From the NCBI RefSeq assembly GCF_050947875.1, contig NC_134570.1, positions 105,115,622 to 105,179,621 on the forward strand: 64,000 bases of DNA, read 5' to 3'. The notes under the pieces were generated by a model. It saw nothing but the letters and a program-made list of their open reading frames with translations, was not told where the DNA came from and ran no database searches. The stretch is from Dermacentor variabilis. Lineage: Eukaryota; Arthropoda; Arachnida; Ixodida; Ixodidae. Of this stretch, positions 1 through 11,200 are shown piece by piece (within the stretch, counting starts at the first letter, position 1; each line of letters starts with the position of its first letter). A program made the translations under genes and the position numbers.

Positions 1-110
1 ACGCCACGCATGACGCGTGCAGGGTCATGGCTTCCCTCCTCTCTCCAAGTATTCGATGTTGCGGTCTCTACCAGGAGCGCTACCGAGACCTTCGGTGAAT
101 AGTGGCCTAA

Positions 111-569
111 ATGGTTGACCTGTTTGACACATACTGCACTCAGCAAATGCGAGGCCTGAACTTCCAAGTAGACTCAAAGAGCATGGCTTCTACGACTTCA
201 AACACTCATGCTTTTCATGTTGTGACCGGTGACGAGCGTTGTTCTATCGTTCCCGTCGACCCGCAGGTGACTAACGTTGCCTCTTTTAGTCTTATTTTCG
301 AAGTCCCCTTCCAGACCGTGTCACCATACAGCAAGGTTCTCTCTGAGAACTCTAGCCTTATGAGCGGAAAGCGTTGTGTGCTCACAAGGCACCCGCTTCT
401 TTTCAATCGAGATGAGCACAGTTGCCTCTGGTATCTGGTCACCGAGTGCCATTTTACTGCCGCGGATCGTATAGCGGGTATTGTAGATGCGCTTCCAGTG
501 ACCACTAGCGGGCATGGTGCTCCACACCATTACGTAGCTGTTGTAACTTCCACGGTCACAAAAGTTTAG
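111..569 (+). CDS. Unassigned ORF, 152 codons
   Basis: An ATG-to-stop frame beyond the 3' end of the NRF-6-like gene. The product is mixed hydrophilic with four cysteines, including C-LWYLVTEC, and has no signal peptide or motif I recognise. At 459 nt it is longer than most chance frames here. It could be an exon, a retroelement piece or chance. A second short frame (610-867) follows and is equally unassigned. Confidence 0.25.
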   Translation: MVDLFDTYCTQQMRGLNFQVDSKSMASTTSNTHAFHVVTGDERCSIVPVDPQVTNVASFSLIFEVPFQTVSPYSKVLSENSSLMSGKRCVLTRHPLLFNRDEHSCLWYLVTECHFTAADRIAGIVDALPVTTSGHGAPHHYVAVVTSTVTKV

Positions 570-1695
570 GGTGTACGGTTAAAACTTCGCTCATGTCAGC
601 AGGCACAACATGTATATTTGTAGTATATCACCAGCAATACTCTACAAAAGAGTAATCATTAAAATTGTGACAGCCGGTATCGTCCATACGAACAACGTCC
701 ATGGAAAACGGCCAGGAAGCGCGCACGGATATCACGGAACGCGAGGCGGTCTCGATACGTTAACATGTGGGACTACGACGCGTTTTGCAAGTGTTACAAC
801 GGAGGCACTTGCAATGGAAAAAGCGCCATATGAGTCACTTGTTGAGGGAGCCCGAGAGGTTGTATAAATGAAAGAGATGCTATTTCTTCTTACCTACAGG
901 GAACACGGCTGTTCGCCCAGCACTCGGTATAGTGTGTATTAACATTTACTAGACTTTGCTAGTAACGACGATATACAACGGCAAGAACATCTGCGCTCCC
1001 AAAACAGCCTATTCCAGGAGTCTGTGAAAACCGTAGACAAGTAAAGCATTGGAGAGATTTATATGCTTTTTTAATAAATTATACGTTATTCTTTATTTAT
1101 TTATTCATAGATTTGTTTGTTTGCTTGTATATACACATTACTGCCAACTGCCCTTTGGCATCCAAAGGGAAGTGGTTAACAGTGAAACGGAAACATGAGG
1201 TACAGATGGTGGGATTAACATAGCGGCAAAGGGCAGAGGTTACAAAAATCACTCTCTCAATCGCATCGTAAAAGCTTGTTCAAGGTAAACTAAAAGCATT
1301 ACACTTAAGCGCGAGGAAGAACAGTGTCAACAAACATCAGCACATCACAATCGATGAAATGGAAAAGAAGGTTGACGATCATGAACTAGCAGACGCAAAA
1401 GTATAGAAAACGAAAAAAAGAAATAAGGAGACACACGTTATAGTGGAAGACAGTGGACTATCATCTGAAACTGTGCTTCTTCAACGTGCTGGTTAAGAAC
1501 TGCAGCACTTGAGCATCTCAATATCAGACACACCACCAGCACTTTGTTCTACCGCTCATTAATAAAGATGCTAACAACGATATAGTTCATTAGGTCGGCG
1601 AAATTGTGCATTATTCTTTAGTGTGTTGCCTGATGTCCAGCAACAGCTAGACTGAACGCGACCAAGAAGCGTAGCTTGTATTCCCTCCCAAGTCC
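570..1695. other. 3' flank, no gene recognised
   Basis: AT-rich stretches around 1065-1140 with TTTATT/TTTGTT runs resemble a non-LTR element tail seen from its minus strand, but no coding remnant accompanies them. Nothing else is supportable. Confidence 0.3.
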
Positions 1696-1701
1696 TTTAT
1701 T
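1696..1701 (-). promoter_or_regulatory. Candidate poly(A) signal of the NRF-6-like gene
   Basis: AATAAA on the minus strand about 300 bases beyond the stop codon. It is the nearest hexamer in the gene's orientation that I found. Cleavage would be expected around 1670-1685. Confidence 0.5.
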
Positions 1702-1999
1702 AGCTACGCAAAGGAAGTACACTCAACTCCTCCTGATTTCTTAACTTCTCCTTCGGGGGTACCTACCGTCGCGTCACAACAAGGTGGCAGTACGACCTGT
1801 AACATCGTCCTCAGCAGTATTGGCGCCGAAGTAACCAGCTCAAAGCGGTAATAAATGGCAGATTTCGCACAATATGTGCACGGTTTCGCTTGCTGCCGTT
1901 TAGGACATCACATGCCTGCTATGCCACAATATTCTGCATACGAATAGAGTCTAGCCGTGATTGTAGAAGGAGACGTCACGTATCCAGCTTGCTGTCCGC

Positions 2000-2233
2000 T
2001 TAGCAACGAGAGCAGACGTTGTCTTCTGCAGTCTCCGGTTTCTTCAAGTCGCTACCACAGGGATTGTTTTCAGGTTGTGCCTTTTCCGTGTTTTCTCCTC
2101 CTCTTCCTCCTCCTCCTCCAATTAGCCTGGTGAACAACAACTTGTCGAGAGCCGCAGTCGGTGCCTCACAAATGAGAAAAGATAAATAGGAGAGCAAGAA
2201 GCTCCAGACGAGCAGAAGAAACAGCAACGTCAG
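2000..2233 (-). CDS. NRF-6-like gene, last coding exon 15
   Basis: Acceptor ttctcacttccctttcag|CTGACG, phase 0. Encodes the last membrane helix (LTLLFLLLVWSFLLSYLSF), then CEAPTAALDKLLF, matching the family ending E-x-P-x-x-x-LEK. A Gly-rich stretch (about 8 of 10 Gly) and a hydrophilic tail follow, with TAA at 2000-2002. The 8-kb intron before it is mostly the I-type LINE. Confidence 0.93.
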   Translation of the reverse strand: MTLLFLLLVWSFLLSYLSFLICEAPTAALDKLLFTRLIGGGGGRGGENTEKAQPENNPCGSDLKKPETAEDNVCSRC

Positions 2234-5200
2234 CTGAAAGGGAAGTGAGAAAAAACAGGCTGTTCACTATCTTTGCAAAAGCATCCGAAAAGAAAACTTC
2301 TGGAAAGAATTCGCATTCTAACGAGCCTACGTAAATTGTCGTATTAGTGTGAGGCCTTATGATGCATCAGTTTCAAATGTTATGTTAGGCAGCTCTATCA
2401 CCTTATCGATTTCTTAGAGACTATAATGGTATAGTACGGCTATAGCAAAGCTGATACTCCTACCTATGCCACTTAAGTCGCCGATAATTTTCCCGCGACC
2501 GAAATCACTCCTTATGCAAGTGTCAGTAGAAAAGCAACAATAGCTTCTTACCAATATCACTAATGTTTCTCGTGCAGTACCTTGCTTTAGCCGTTGCACT
2601 TATCTTTTACGATGCGCACCTCCTCATTCAGCTAGTACTGTTTCTCCGATCGCTTCTTTCATTGCTCCTTTGTTCCTTTCTCTTAGCACCTTTTATCGCA
2701 AAGGGGCATCTGGTTACCTCTTTTCTCCTCACTCTCTCCACTGTTGCGGCTGCTGCAACCACTTGTGTGGCCGCTCATACAAACAGCAGCCAGGACTTGT
2801 ATGGTCATTTCTGTCTTTGTCTCCAGTGTGTTGTGCTGTCTGGGAACAATTAACCGCTAACCGCCATGATAACCACAGTACAGCTTAGTCATCTCCCAGC
2901 CGTTCCTGCTACTGCTTGAGTTAGTGACAATGGGCAATCATCGTGCGTCACCATCATCGTCGTTATCAGCTAGTACTTATGTTCAGTACCCGACCGGGTG
3001 ATTCAATAACCATGATGCAGCGCAGCTCAGCACGATGTCTCCGATTTGTTTCGTCAGCCACGTGATCGGAGCGGATCTGATGGGATTGGACTGCGAAAAA
3101 CGCTGGTGTACGGTGCATTGAGTGCACGTTAAAGAAACCCAGTTTGTCAAATTTAATCGGGAGTCCCGCAGTTAAGCATTCCTTATAACCCACTGAGCAG
3201 TTCAGGGGGGACGTGCGACTCCACAATTAAATTCACAGAGGTCCCGTGATGGACAAAGGTCTCACCAAGCAATTTCTGTAAGTTGACTGCATGCAATACC
3301 CTGTATATTTCCTAGTCTCATTGCAAAACTTCGCAGCGCTACCTTTCTCTCGGCACCCACTTTTCCGAGCGGCGACGAAGTTTGAGCGCAACTCATTACA
3401 TGTTCATGCGCATTAGACTGCGTGTTTATGCTCACTGAACCCAAATTTTACGTTAAATATAAACAATTGCGCCTATGGCTAAGAGAGTGCTTTAAGCTGT
3501 CTCAGGATAAACCGTCTTGATAAGTAGCTTTTGCTTTTTCCCGAAACAATAAACGTCATTCTGGTCACGCTCAACTATATACCTGTAGTGTTGACTGCAC
3601 TGAAACGTGCACATTTGTTGTTAGTTATATGTGCAATGCTTTGTTAATTCTTCTGTTCACCTTTTATATGACTAATTATGATGCGTTGACAAGCGTGTTA
3701 TGCTGAGTCTGTGCTGCATATATGTTGCAAGTACAATGACAACAAAACTAAATATAAAGAAATATATTTCAGGAATATTTGTACCATGCTGATTTGGGAG
3801 CTTGCCTTCAAACTACTTTACCGCTGTCCTTTTGACTAGATTTCTACTGAGTCCCTCCTCAATAAGTTTGTTGGAGATAGGGTAGTACATTCGTGTTTAA
3901 TGGCGCAAAAGCGACTAAGGCCATGCTGCGCCAGCGACAAGATATTCAGAAATCCAATTTTAAAGCAGCGATCCCTGCGTTACTTTATATGCTCTGCAAA
4001 GAACCGGTTTTCTCTAAAAAGCTCAACAATTCAGTGAAGGGCACTGGCGGATCATCTCCGAGTATTGCGGTGTGGTTTAAACATATGTGTAAGTTATAGA
4101 GATTCTGTAAAAGCTTTCGTCTCTGTGTTTCGGTATGTGGGCACGTCATAATAATGTACATTACTGTAAGTGGTTCATGGCACTTCTCGCAAGTTGGAAG
4201 GTTTTCGTTTGGAAGTAGAAAATTGCGTGTCAGGTGTGTATGCCCAATTCGATGTCTCCGTAGGATCACCTCATAGCACCGTTGTTGGCGACTGCATGTC
4301 TTCCACTCGCCAATCAAGAATTTTATTGCATGTAACTTGTTATTTATGCAAGAGTCCCATTCTAGTTGCCACTTTGATGTCAGGGCCTTATCAATCGCTC
4401 GAATACTGTCTCTGCATGGAAGTGTCGTTTGCGTTATGCCTTCGTGCGCTGCCATGAACGCGCATCTATCTACTGCTTCCTTCCCTGGTATCCCAACATG
4501 GCTTGGGATCCAGCAGAGTCGTATGGTTCTTCCGTATGTATTATAGGCCACCATGTTTAGGATATCGCCAAGTAGGGGCTCAGACGTGGAATTAAGCTTT
4601 AGTGCTCTGAGTGTGCTCAACAAATCCGTATATATGACAGCATTCATCTGCTTGTCGGTGGTAATTTTTTTGCTGCCATCCATATCGCATAATCTTCGGC
4701 GGTAAAAACTGAAGAAAAATTAATTATTCGAATGCTAGTTTCTCAGTTTTTCGTTATAATCCCGACACCTAGGTATTCTTGTGTTTTAGAGGCGTCAGTG
4801 CAAAATTCCATGTAGTTTTCATATTTTCCTCGAATAGCTCGGTAGTCTTCTATCATTTGTTCTTGTGGAATGTATTTTTTTGTTTAGATGCGTTAGTGTC
4901 CAGTCACATAGATATGAAAGTTTGTACCATGGGGGAAATTTTGGTGACTTTTCAGCAACCTGCAGGACCTCATGAGGAACAACATCAGTCTGACAGTATT
5001 CTTCGTGTCTTAAGTGGCCGAATCATGTTCGGCTTGTTTGTGCAGTGTATCCGTGATTTGCACTATGTTACGATGCTGCAGCATATATGTTGTGTGATGA
5101 CCGAATTCACAGTAGACAGGAAAGTGTAAGTACTGCCCTGCGGTGCTGTAAGGAAGGCTCATTGCAGCCAAAAAAGAAACTTTGGATAGGCGATGTGCTG

Positions 5201-8200
5201 TAGGCACCGCTCGCCAGCCGTAGGCCGAGATTATGAACTGGATCAAGTCGCTTGATATTACTGCCTAGCTGCACCATAAATTACACTACCATAGTCGAGG
5301 ATGCTACGTACAAGGGACCGGTATATACGTAGTAGATAAGTTCGGTCAGATCCCCAGTGCTTGTGCGATCACACCTTGAGGATATTTGGTGCTATATTTT
5401 GTCTCATTTGAGTTGTGTTAATGTGGGCCGGGAAGTACAGCTTCGTAGCAAAAGTAACGCCTAAAAATTTGTGGTCTTCTTTGATCGCCAACGTTGTACC
5501 ATGCAATGTGAGAAATGGATTGCAGTGTAACCTTCACTTCTGGGAGAACATAACTGTAACAGTTTTCTCCGTTGAAAAACGGAATCCATTTTCGTCAGCT
5601 CATTGTGTGAAATTATTTATCGTTACTTGTAGTTGTCTTTCGCAAGTGGGTAGATTTGAGGCGCGACACGCCACTTGCAAATCGTCGACTTATATTGAGT
5701 GCATATAAGAGAATGGGACAATCTTATTAACAGAGTTCGTTTTGACTATGAAGAGTGCCGTGCTCAGAATGCAACCCTGTAGAACGCCATTTTCCTCTGT
5801 AAATGTGCGTGAAAGTGTTGTGCCGAGACGCACCTTAAATGTTCTATTTGCCCTAAAATCAGATAGACAGTTTCTCATTGTGCCACGGAGTCCCAAGTCA
5901 GCCACGTCTTTTAAACTTCCATACCGCCACGTGGTATCCTGTGCTTTTTCTAAATTGAACAAAAAAAACTGCAATACAGTGTTGTTTGTGCAGACGCGCG
6001 TTACGCATTTGATGTTCTAGTCGTAAGGAGTTGATCAGTTGAAGAGCAGCCCTTTCTGTATCCGCGCTGGTGCATGTCTATAAGAATTCTTGATTCAAGG
6101 ATGAATGTGAGTCATATGTTTATGATACTCTCGAATGGTTTGGCTCGACAACTTGTTAATGCAATGGATCTGTAGCTGCTTGGGGATGTTGCGGGTTTAC
6201 CTGATTTCAAAAAGGCATTTCTGCTGCATTTTTCTAATCTGTAGGCATTACTCCAGATTCCCATATATCGTGTTTCTACTGATGCTTGAGATAGGTGTGC
6301 CAGCATTGTGTAGTGGGCACGGTCAAAACCTGTTACCGTTCTTGTTTTTTTACCGGCGGTTATTGTTAAGTTCATTTGAAGCCCCAATAGTGGGCAGCCT
6401 CTATTTCTCAGCCGACTCTCTATATTTCAGGAATGCATTTGAGTAGTTTGCTGAGCTGGAAATGTTGTAAAAGTGTTGGCCTAATAAGTTGGCCTCATCC
6501 TGTAGTGCTGTTTGTGTGCATGGACATGTAAGTAGTGGTATTGTGTATGATGTGTACTCTTTAGATTTCCTCACCTGGTCCCATAATCATTTTGATTTGA
6601 CTGTACTATTGATTGAAGATATGTATTTTTGCCATCATGGTTTTTCCGCCTGTCTTGGAATAAATGGTGCTTTGGCTTTGACCTGTTTGAAATTGAAAAG
6701 ATTGCTATAAGTGGGGTACTTCGTAAGATTCCCCTGACTTTATCTCGTTGTTTTTTGTTGTTGTTTTGATTCGGTACACTCGTTTGTCCACCAGGGTTTT
6801 AGCTATTTGCGCACAATACCGGATGACTCGGGTATTGCTTTTTCTGCCGCTGACATTGTGACCTCAGTGATTTTTAAGTTAAGTTCGTCAATGCTTAGTT
6901 CTGGCGAAAAGACAACTCCTAGTTTCGCATTCTCCCTAAAACCGGCCAGTCGGTGAGCTGTAATTTCCGCCGGCGTGGCATAGTGACAAAGGTGTGTGGT
7001 GATGATAAAAGTTTGATGACTGCGGGCAAGTGATCCCTACCCTATGACGGGTCGACGGCTTTCCATTTAGGATCATTAAAAATAGATTTTGAGCTAAAAT
7101 CTAAATCTAAAGAACTAAAAGTGCGGGAAGTCGGTGAAATCTAGGTCGGTGCACGTCAATAGTAAAGGCAGATATGGTTTCAAATAGTAAAATCTTCAAA
7201 CAGCTGCCCTCTTTGGTCAGTTTTAATACTGCCCCAAAAAGTACAGTGAGCAATAAAATCCCCTACCAAAGAAATGGCTCCGGTAAGGGACCTGTTAAAT
7301 TTTGTAAGTGCTTAGTAGTAAAATGGGTGCGGGGTGGAATATACAGTGAACAAATGGTGATGGTTTTGTGAGCTAAAACGGTGAAAGCAACAGGTTCTAT
7401 GTGACTGGTAATGCGAACTTCTCTAGCTGCAATACTACCCTGCAGAACAATGGCTATACCACCCGAAAGCGGGTTCGTCTGAGTAAGGTCGCGCCGCACA
7501 GCAGTGAAATCTTTTAAGATGTTCTTGTGTTTTTCACCTAGGTTTGTTTGCTGTAGGTACAAGGCAACAGGAGAGAAGTTAAATAACAGGTCTTTGATGT
7601 TACCTAAGTAATGTAATATACCTCTAGAATTCCAGTGGATAATAAAGCCATTATGAAAATCTAAGGTAAAAAATGGCATTACGAGTGAATAGGAGAATGA
7701 GAAAGATGTTAGGTGACATAGATCTAAAGGCTGATACAAAGGATAGATAACCTTCAGGTTATTGCTCTTTAATTTAGAATGATTATTTGGACTTGGTCCT
7801 TCTTTCCGCGCTAGAGAGAGCGCTTGTCTTTTGGTGTCGATTACACCGGGGTTATTGGGTCTACCTCCATCGCTCTCTCTGAAGCGCTGGAGGACCGAGA
7901 GTTGGGTGCCGAAACACGTCTCGGGCCTTGCGGTTCGTTTGAATTTAGGGCCCTGCGGAACTGGTATCTGCAGGCTCTTCGAAGAGGATGGAGCAGCACT
8001 GGCTGCTTCCACCGCGGAGGCGGGAGGGGCCACTACGGGACCGCTGTGCTCGGGTTCGGAGGACGGCTGAGGCCTCTGTGACGCTGCCACCACCTGCGTC
8101 CCATTGGCACAACTTCTTCGCGAAAGGTATGATAGTCGCTTTCTGTCTTCCAAGAACGATATGTTTTCTTTCACGGTTAGTGCAATTACTTTTTTTCCTT

Positions 8201-11200
8201 TTTCCAGCAAGAACAAGACCGCTAGTAAGTTGGATGGTCTCCTTCGCAGTTAATGAAATGTGGGGAAGAAGTGCGGTTGTCAGATTGCTGATCATTGGAG
8301 CTGCATTTATCGCAGGTTCTTTGGCCTCGGCATGCATGTGAAGCATGTCCGATCCTTTGGCACCTGAAACATCGTTTGGGCTTTGGGATATATGGTCTGA
8401 CGTTTACTTTTACGCACACTGCATCCAGCGAGGTACGCATTACGCTTGTTCCAAAAGTAAGTATAACATGCTTTCTCGGGATTTCTCGGTCGTTTCTGCG
8501 GATGACAATTCTTTGCACTTTAGCAACATTTTGTCACTATAAACCTTCCAGCAGTTCGTCATCGCTCAGGCCAATAAAGACTTCCTGTGGTATTACACCT
8601 TGGCTTGTATTTAGTGTTTTGTGTGGTGAAATTGTCACTGTCGCGTCACCAAAGCTAGTAAGTTCCGAGAGCTTTTGCCCTTGACCTTTATCATTTAGTT
8701 CTAGGAGGAGGTCTCCGCTAGAAAGTTTTGAGGCTTCCCCGATTTTGTCTTTCAGGCACTTGGCCACCAGGAATGGGGAGAGCTTTCTTACTGGTATGTT
8801 GTTTTCACTGTGGATTACATAGTACATGGGAAGGATGGGGTGTTGCTCCGTAAAGAGAACTGCAACGGTGCTTCAGTACGGCATCTCTTCAGACGCCGAT
8901 CATAGACGACAAGATTACGCTGCCATAAAAACATGTATTCGGCAACAGCGCCGATCACCGCCCACGGAGCCTAACAAGGGAACGCGGTTGAGCTTGTGTA
9001 CAAGTCTGCACGACGGCAGCCGTACGCCATCACTATAACCAAATAGGGTGTACCCAAGGTAGGATATTCGCACCAGGTTAATCCTTGCCGCCAAGGAGAA
9101 AGGAAGTAAATGGAAGAGAGAAGAAGACAGGAAATGTAAAGAAAAGAGCAAGAAAGACGAAGATTTGAAGAGACAGAGAAAGGAAAAGGCGACTGCCGAT
9201 TTCCCCCGGGTGGGTAAGTCCGGGGGTACCGCCTACGAGAAGCAGAGACCGAATAGGTGTGTTGCCTACGCCGGGGTGCCTTAAAGGTACAAATACCCTG
9301 CGTCGGCTCAACCCCCAGGATCCCCCTTTCGACGAGCACGGCTAACCCGCGCGCGGCTACTTGCGGGCGGGTTCAAACCTCATGTGCTCGGGTACGTGGT
9401 GTCGCAAGAGACCAAACGCCTGCTGCCGCAGACGCCCCTGCGGGGTGTTGGAGATAGGTATTTTTCAAATAGTTGATCAAATTTTTATTGGCCTTATTCT
9501 TTGCTTACACGTAACGCGCTCCATGACGCCGTTTCCGTTAGAAACCTTCACGCATGAGCAATCTTTGTTTTAAGCTTTATCCCATACACTTGTGTCACGA
9601 TACAGGCGGCACTGAACATCTATGGATTTTCTTGAAAGCTTAAACGTTATCATTCTTATTCGCCTCCTTAAGGCACGAGGAACTGTTCAAACTGTTCCGT
9701 CGCATGAATTGAGCCGTACATATGCTTGCACAGAGCATACACCAAGCGTTTAGTGATCATGTGCGCGAGGGGAATTTGTGATGCAAGAATCAGCACTATA
9801 AGGAGTGGTTCTTCTCACCGAGGGTTAACAAGCTTTGCGGACAGAAATCTAAGCCAGACAGAAGCTTCAAAGGGAGATGGACAAATAATTGACTTCTGAG
9901 ATTTTCCGTTTCGAAACCACAACCTGGGTATAAGGCGCGCCGTAGTAGGCGACACCTGATAAATTTTCATAGCCTGGTGTTCTTTACTGCGCACCAATTG
10001 CACGCAACATGAGCTTTCTTGCATATCGCTCCCATTTAAAAGCGGCCGCCGCGGCCGATTGTGGCACCCGCGCCCACATGCTGAGCAGTGCAACGTCATA
10101 GCCACTTAACTACGGCGGCGAATACCAAGAGATGCATACTTGAGGCCATCGGCAGTGCGAAAAAATACAAAGCTTCAGGTCAGAACCAGCGTTTCGACAT
10201 CAGCACTTGCCTTCGTCAGACATTCCTCGTTTGCCCCCTCTAAATAATTCTGGCACGCCAGTTTCTCTTTAACTTACCTGATTGAACACCGACCAGAACA
10301 TTCGTTCCCTCGACGCGTGAAACAGCAGGTGGAGGAAAGGCACGTGGATGAGATAGACGCCGAAGGAGAGCTTGCTCAGCGGCACGTAAGCGTTCCAGGA
10401 TAGCAGCTTCGATAGAGCCCCTGCAGAGACAAACAACGGGTAAATTCTCTTTTTTCACTATGGCCTCAGCTTATGAGCTTAGCCAGACTTCGTAGGGACA
10501 TAAATGGACGCTAAATGCTTTTAAGAAAGTCCTATTTAGCTTATTTGCGCACATATGAGCGCCTATAGTAACTGATTTGAATTTTGGATACATGTACTCC
10601 AAAAGCAAAAGTTATGACAGTGAGAGAGTGATTGTAGAGAGGAAGAGGTGCACTTTTCTGCATCAATTTTGTCTCAGCGCCTTGAGGAAGAGGAGGAGAA
10701 CATAAATAGGTAAGAAGAGGGAAATATGATAGTACCGGTCGCAGTACGCGTTGTGACGAAGCATCACAAGTAGCTATATTATGAATCACCGCTTACAGAG
10801 TGACACCAAGAAGACGACAAAAATTTTGTAGTGCTTTCATCCTCTGGAGATAATTAGTGACAGTAATACGATTTGCATCCTTTCTTATGCTAATTGTTTC
10901 ATTAAAGATTATACCTGATCAATTCTGGTGATGGTGAAAATAACGAGGCGTATACAGGGTTGTGCGATATGTTCAAGAGCAGATTGTTCATCTTTACCTG
11001 CTCCGGTTGCCTTCTATCTGCACTTTCTCTACATTTACACATACACACATGGCATGCCTGCTATATACATCCATAAAATTTACATCGATGTCTCAATCGG
11101 TTCGCCAACATTAGTGTATGATACTGTCTCATCTCCCACAGCTTCCACGGGTGCTTGCAGCGATGGCTAGCTTGTGACCCCAGTAACCCAAGTCCCCCAG

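Larger units (their letters stand above)
3882..9445 (-). mobile_element. Near full-length I-clade LINE with RNase H, inactive
   Basis: Bounded by identical 13-bp repeats tgttggagatagg at 3869-3881 and 9446-9458, the hallmark of target-primed insertion. From 5' (9445) to 3': GC-rich 5' UTR, ORF1 with a CCHC knuckle, AP-endonuclease region, broken reverse transcriptase, RNase H with a C-terminal Cys/His cluster, and an AT-rich 3' end without poly(A). RNase H after the RT places it in the I group rather than Jockey or CR1. Many stops and frameshifts affect ORF2. A truncated relative lies at 62150-62826. Confidence 0.85.

Noticed and set aside
9078..9339. Minus-strand frames of 77-122 codons near 9.1-9.3 kb as genes
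   Set aside because: They lie in the GC- and T/C-rich 5' UTR of the I-type LINE, overlap each other in different frames and lack motifs.
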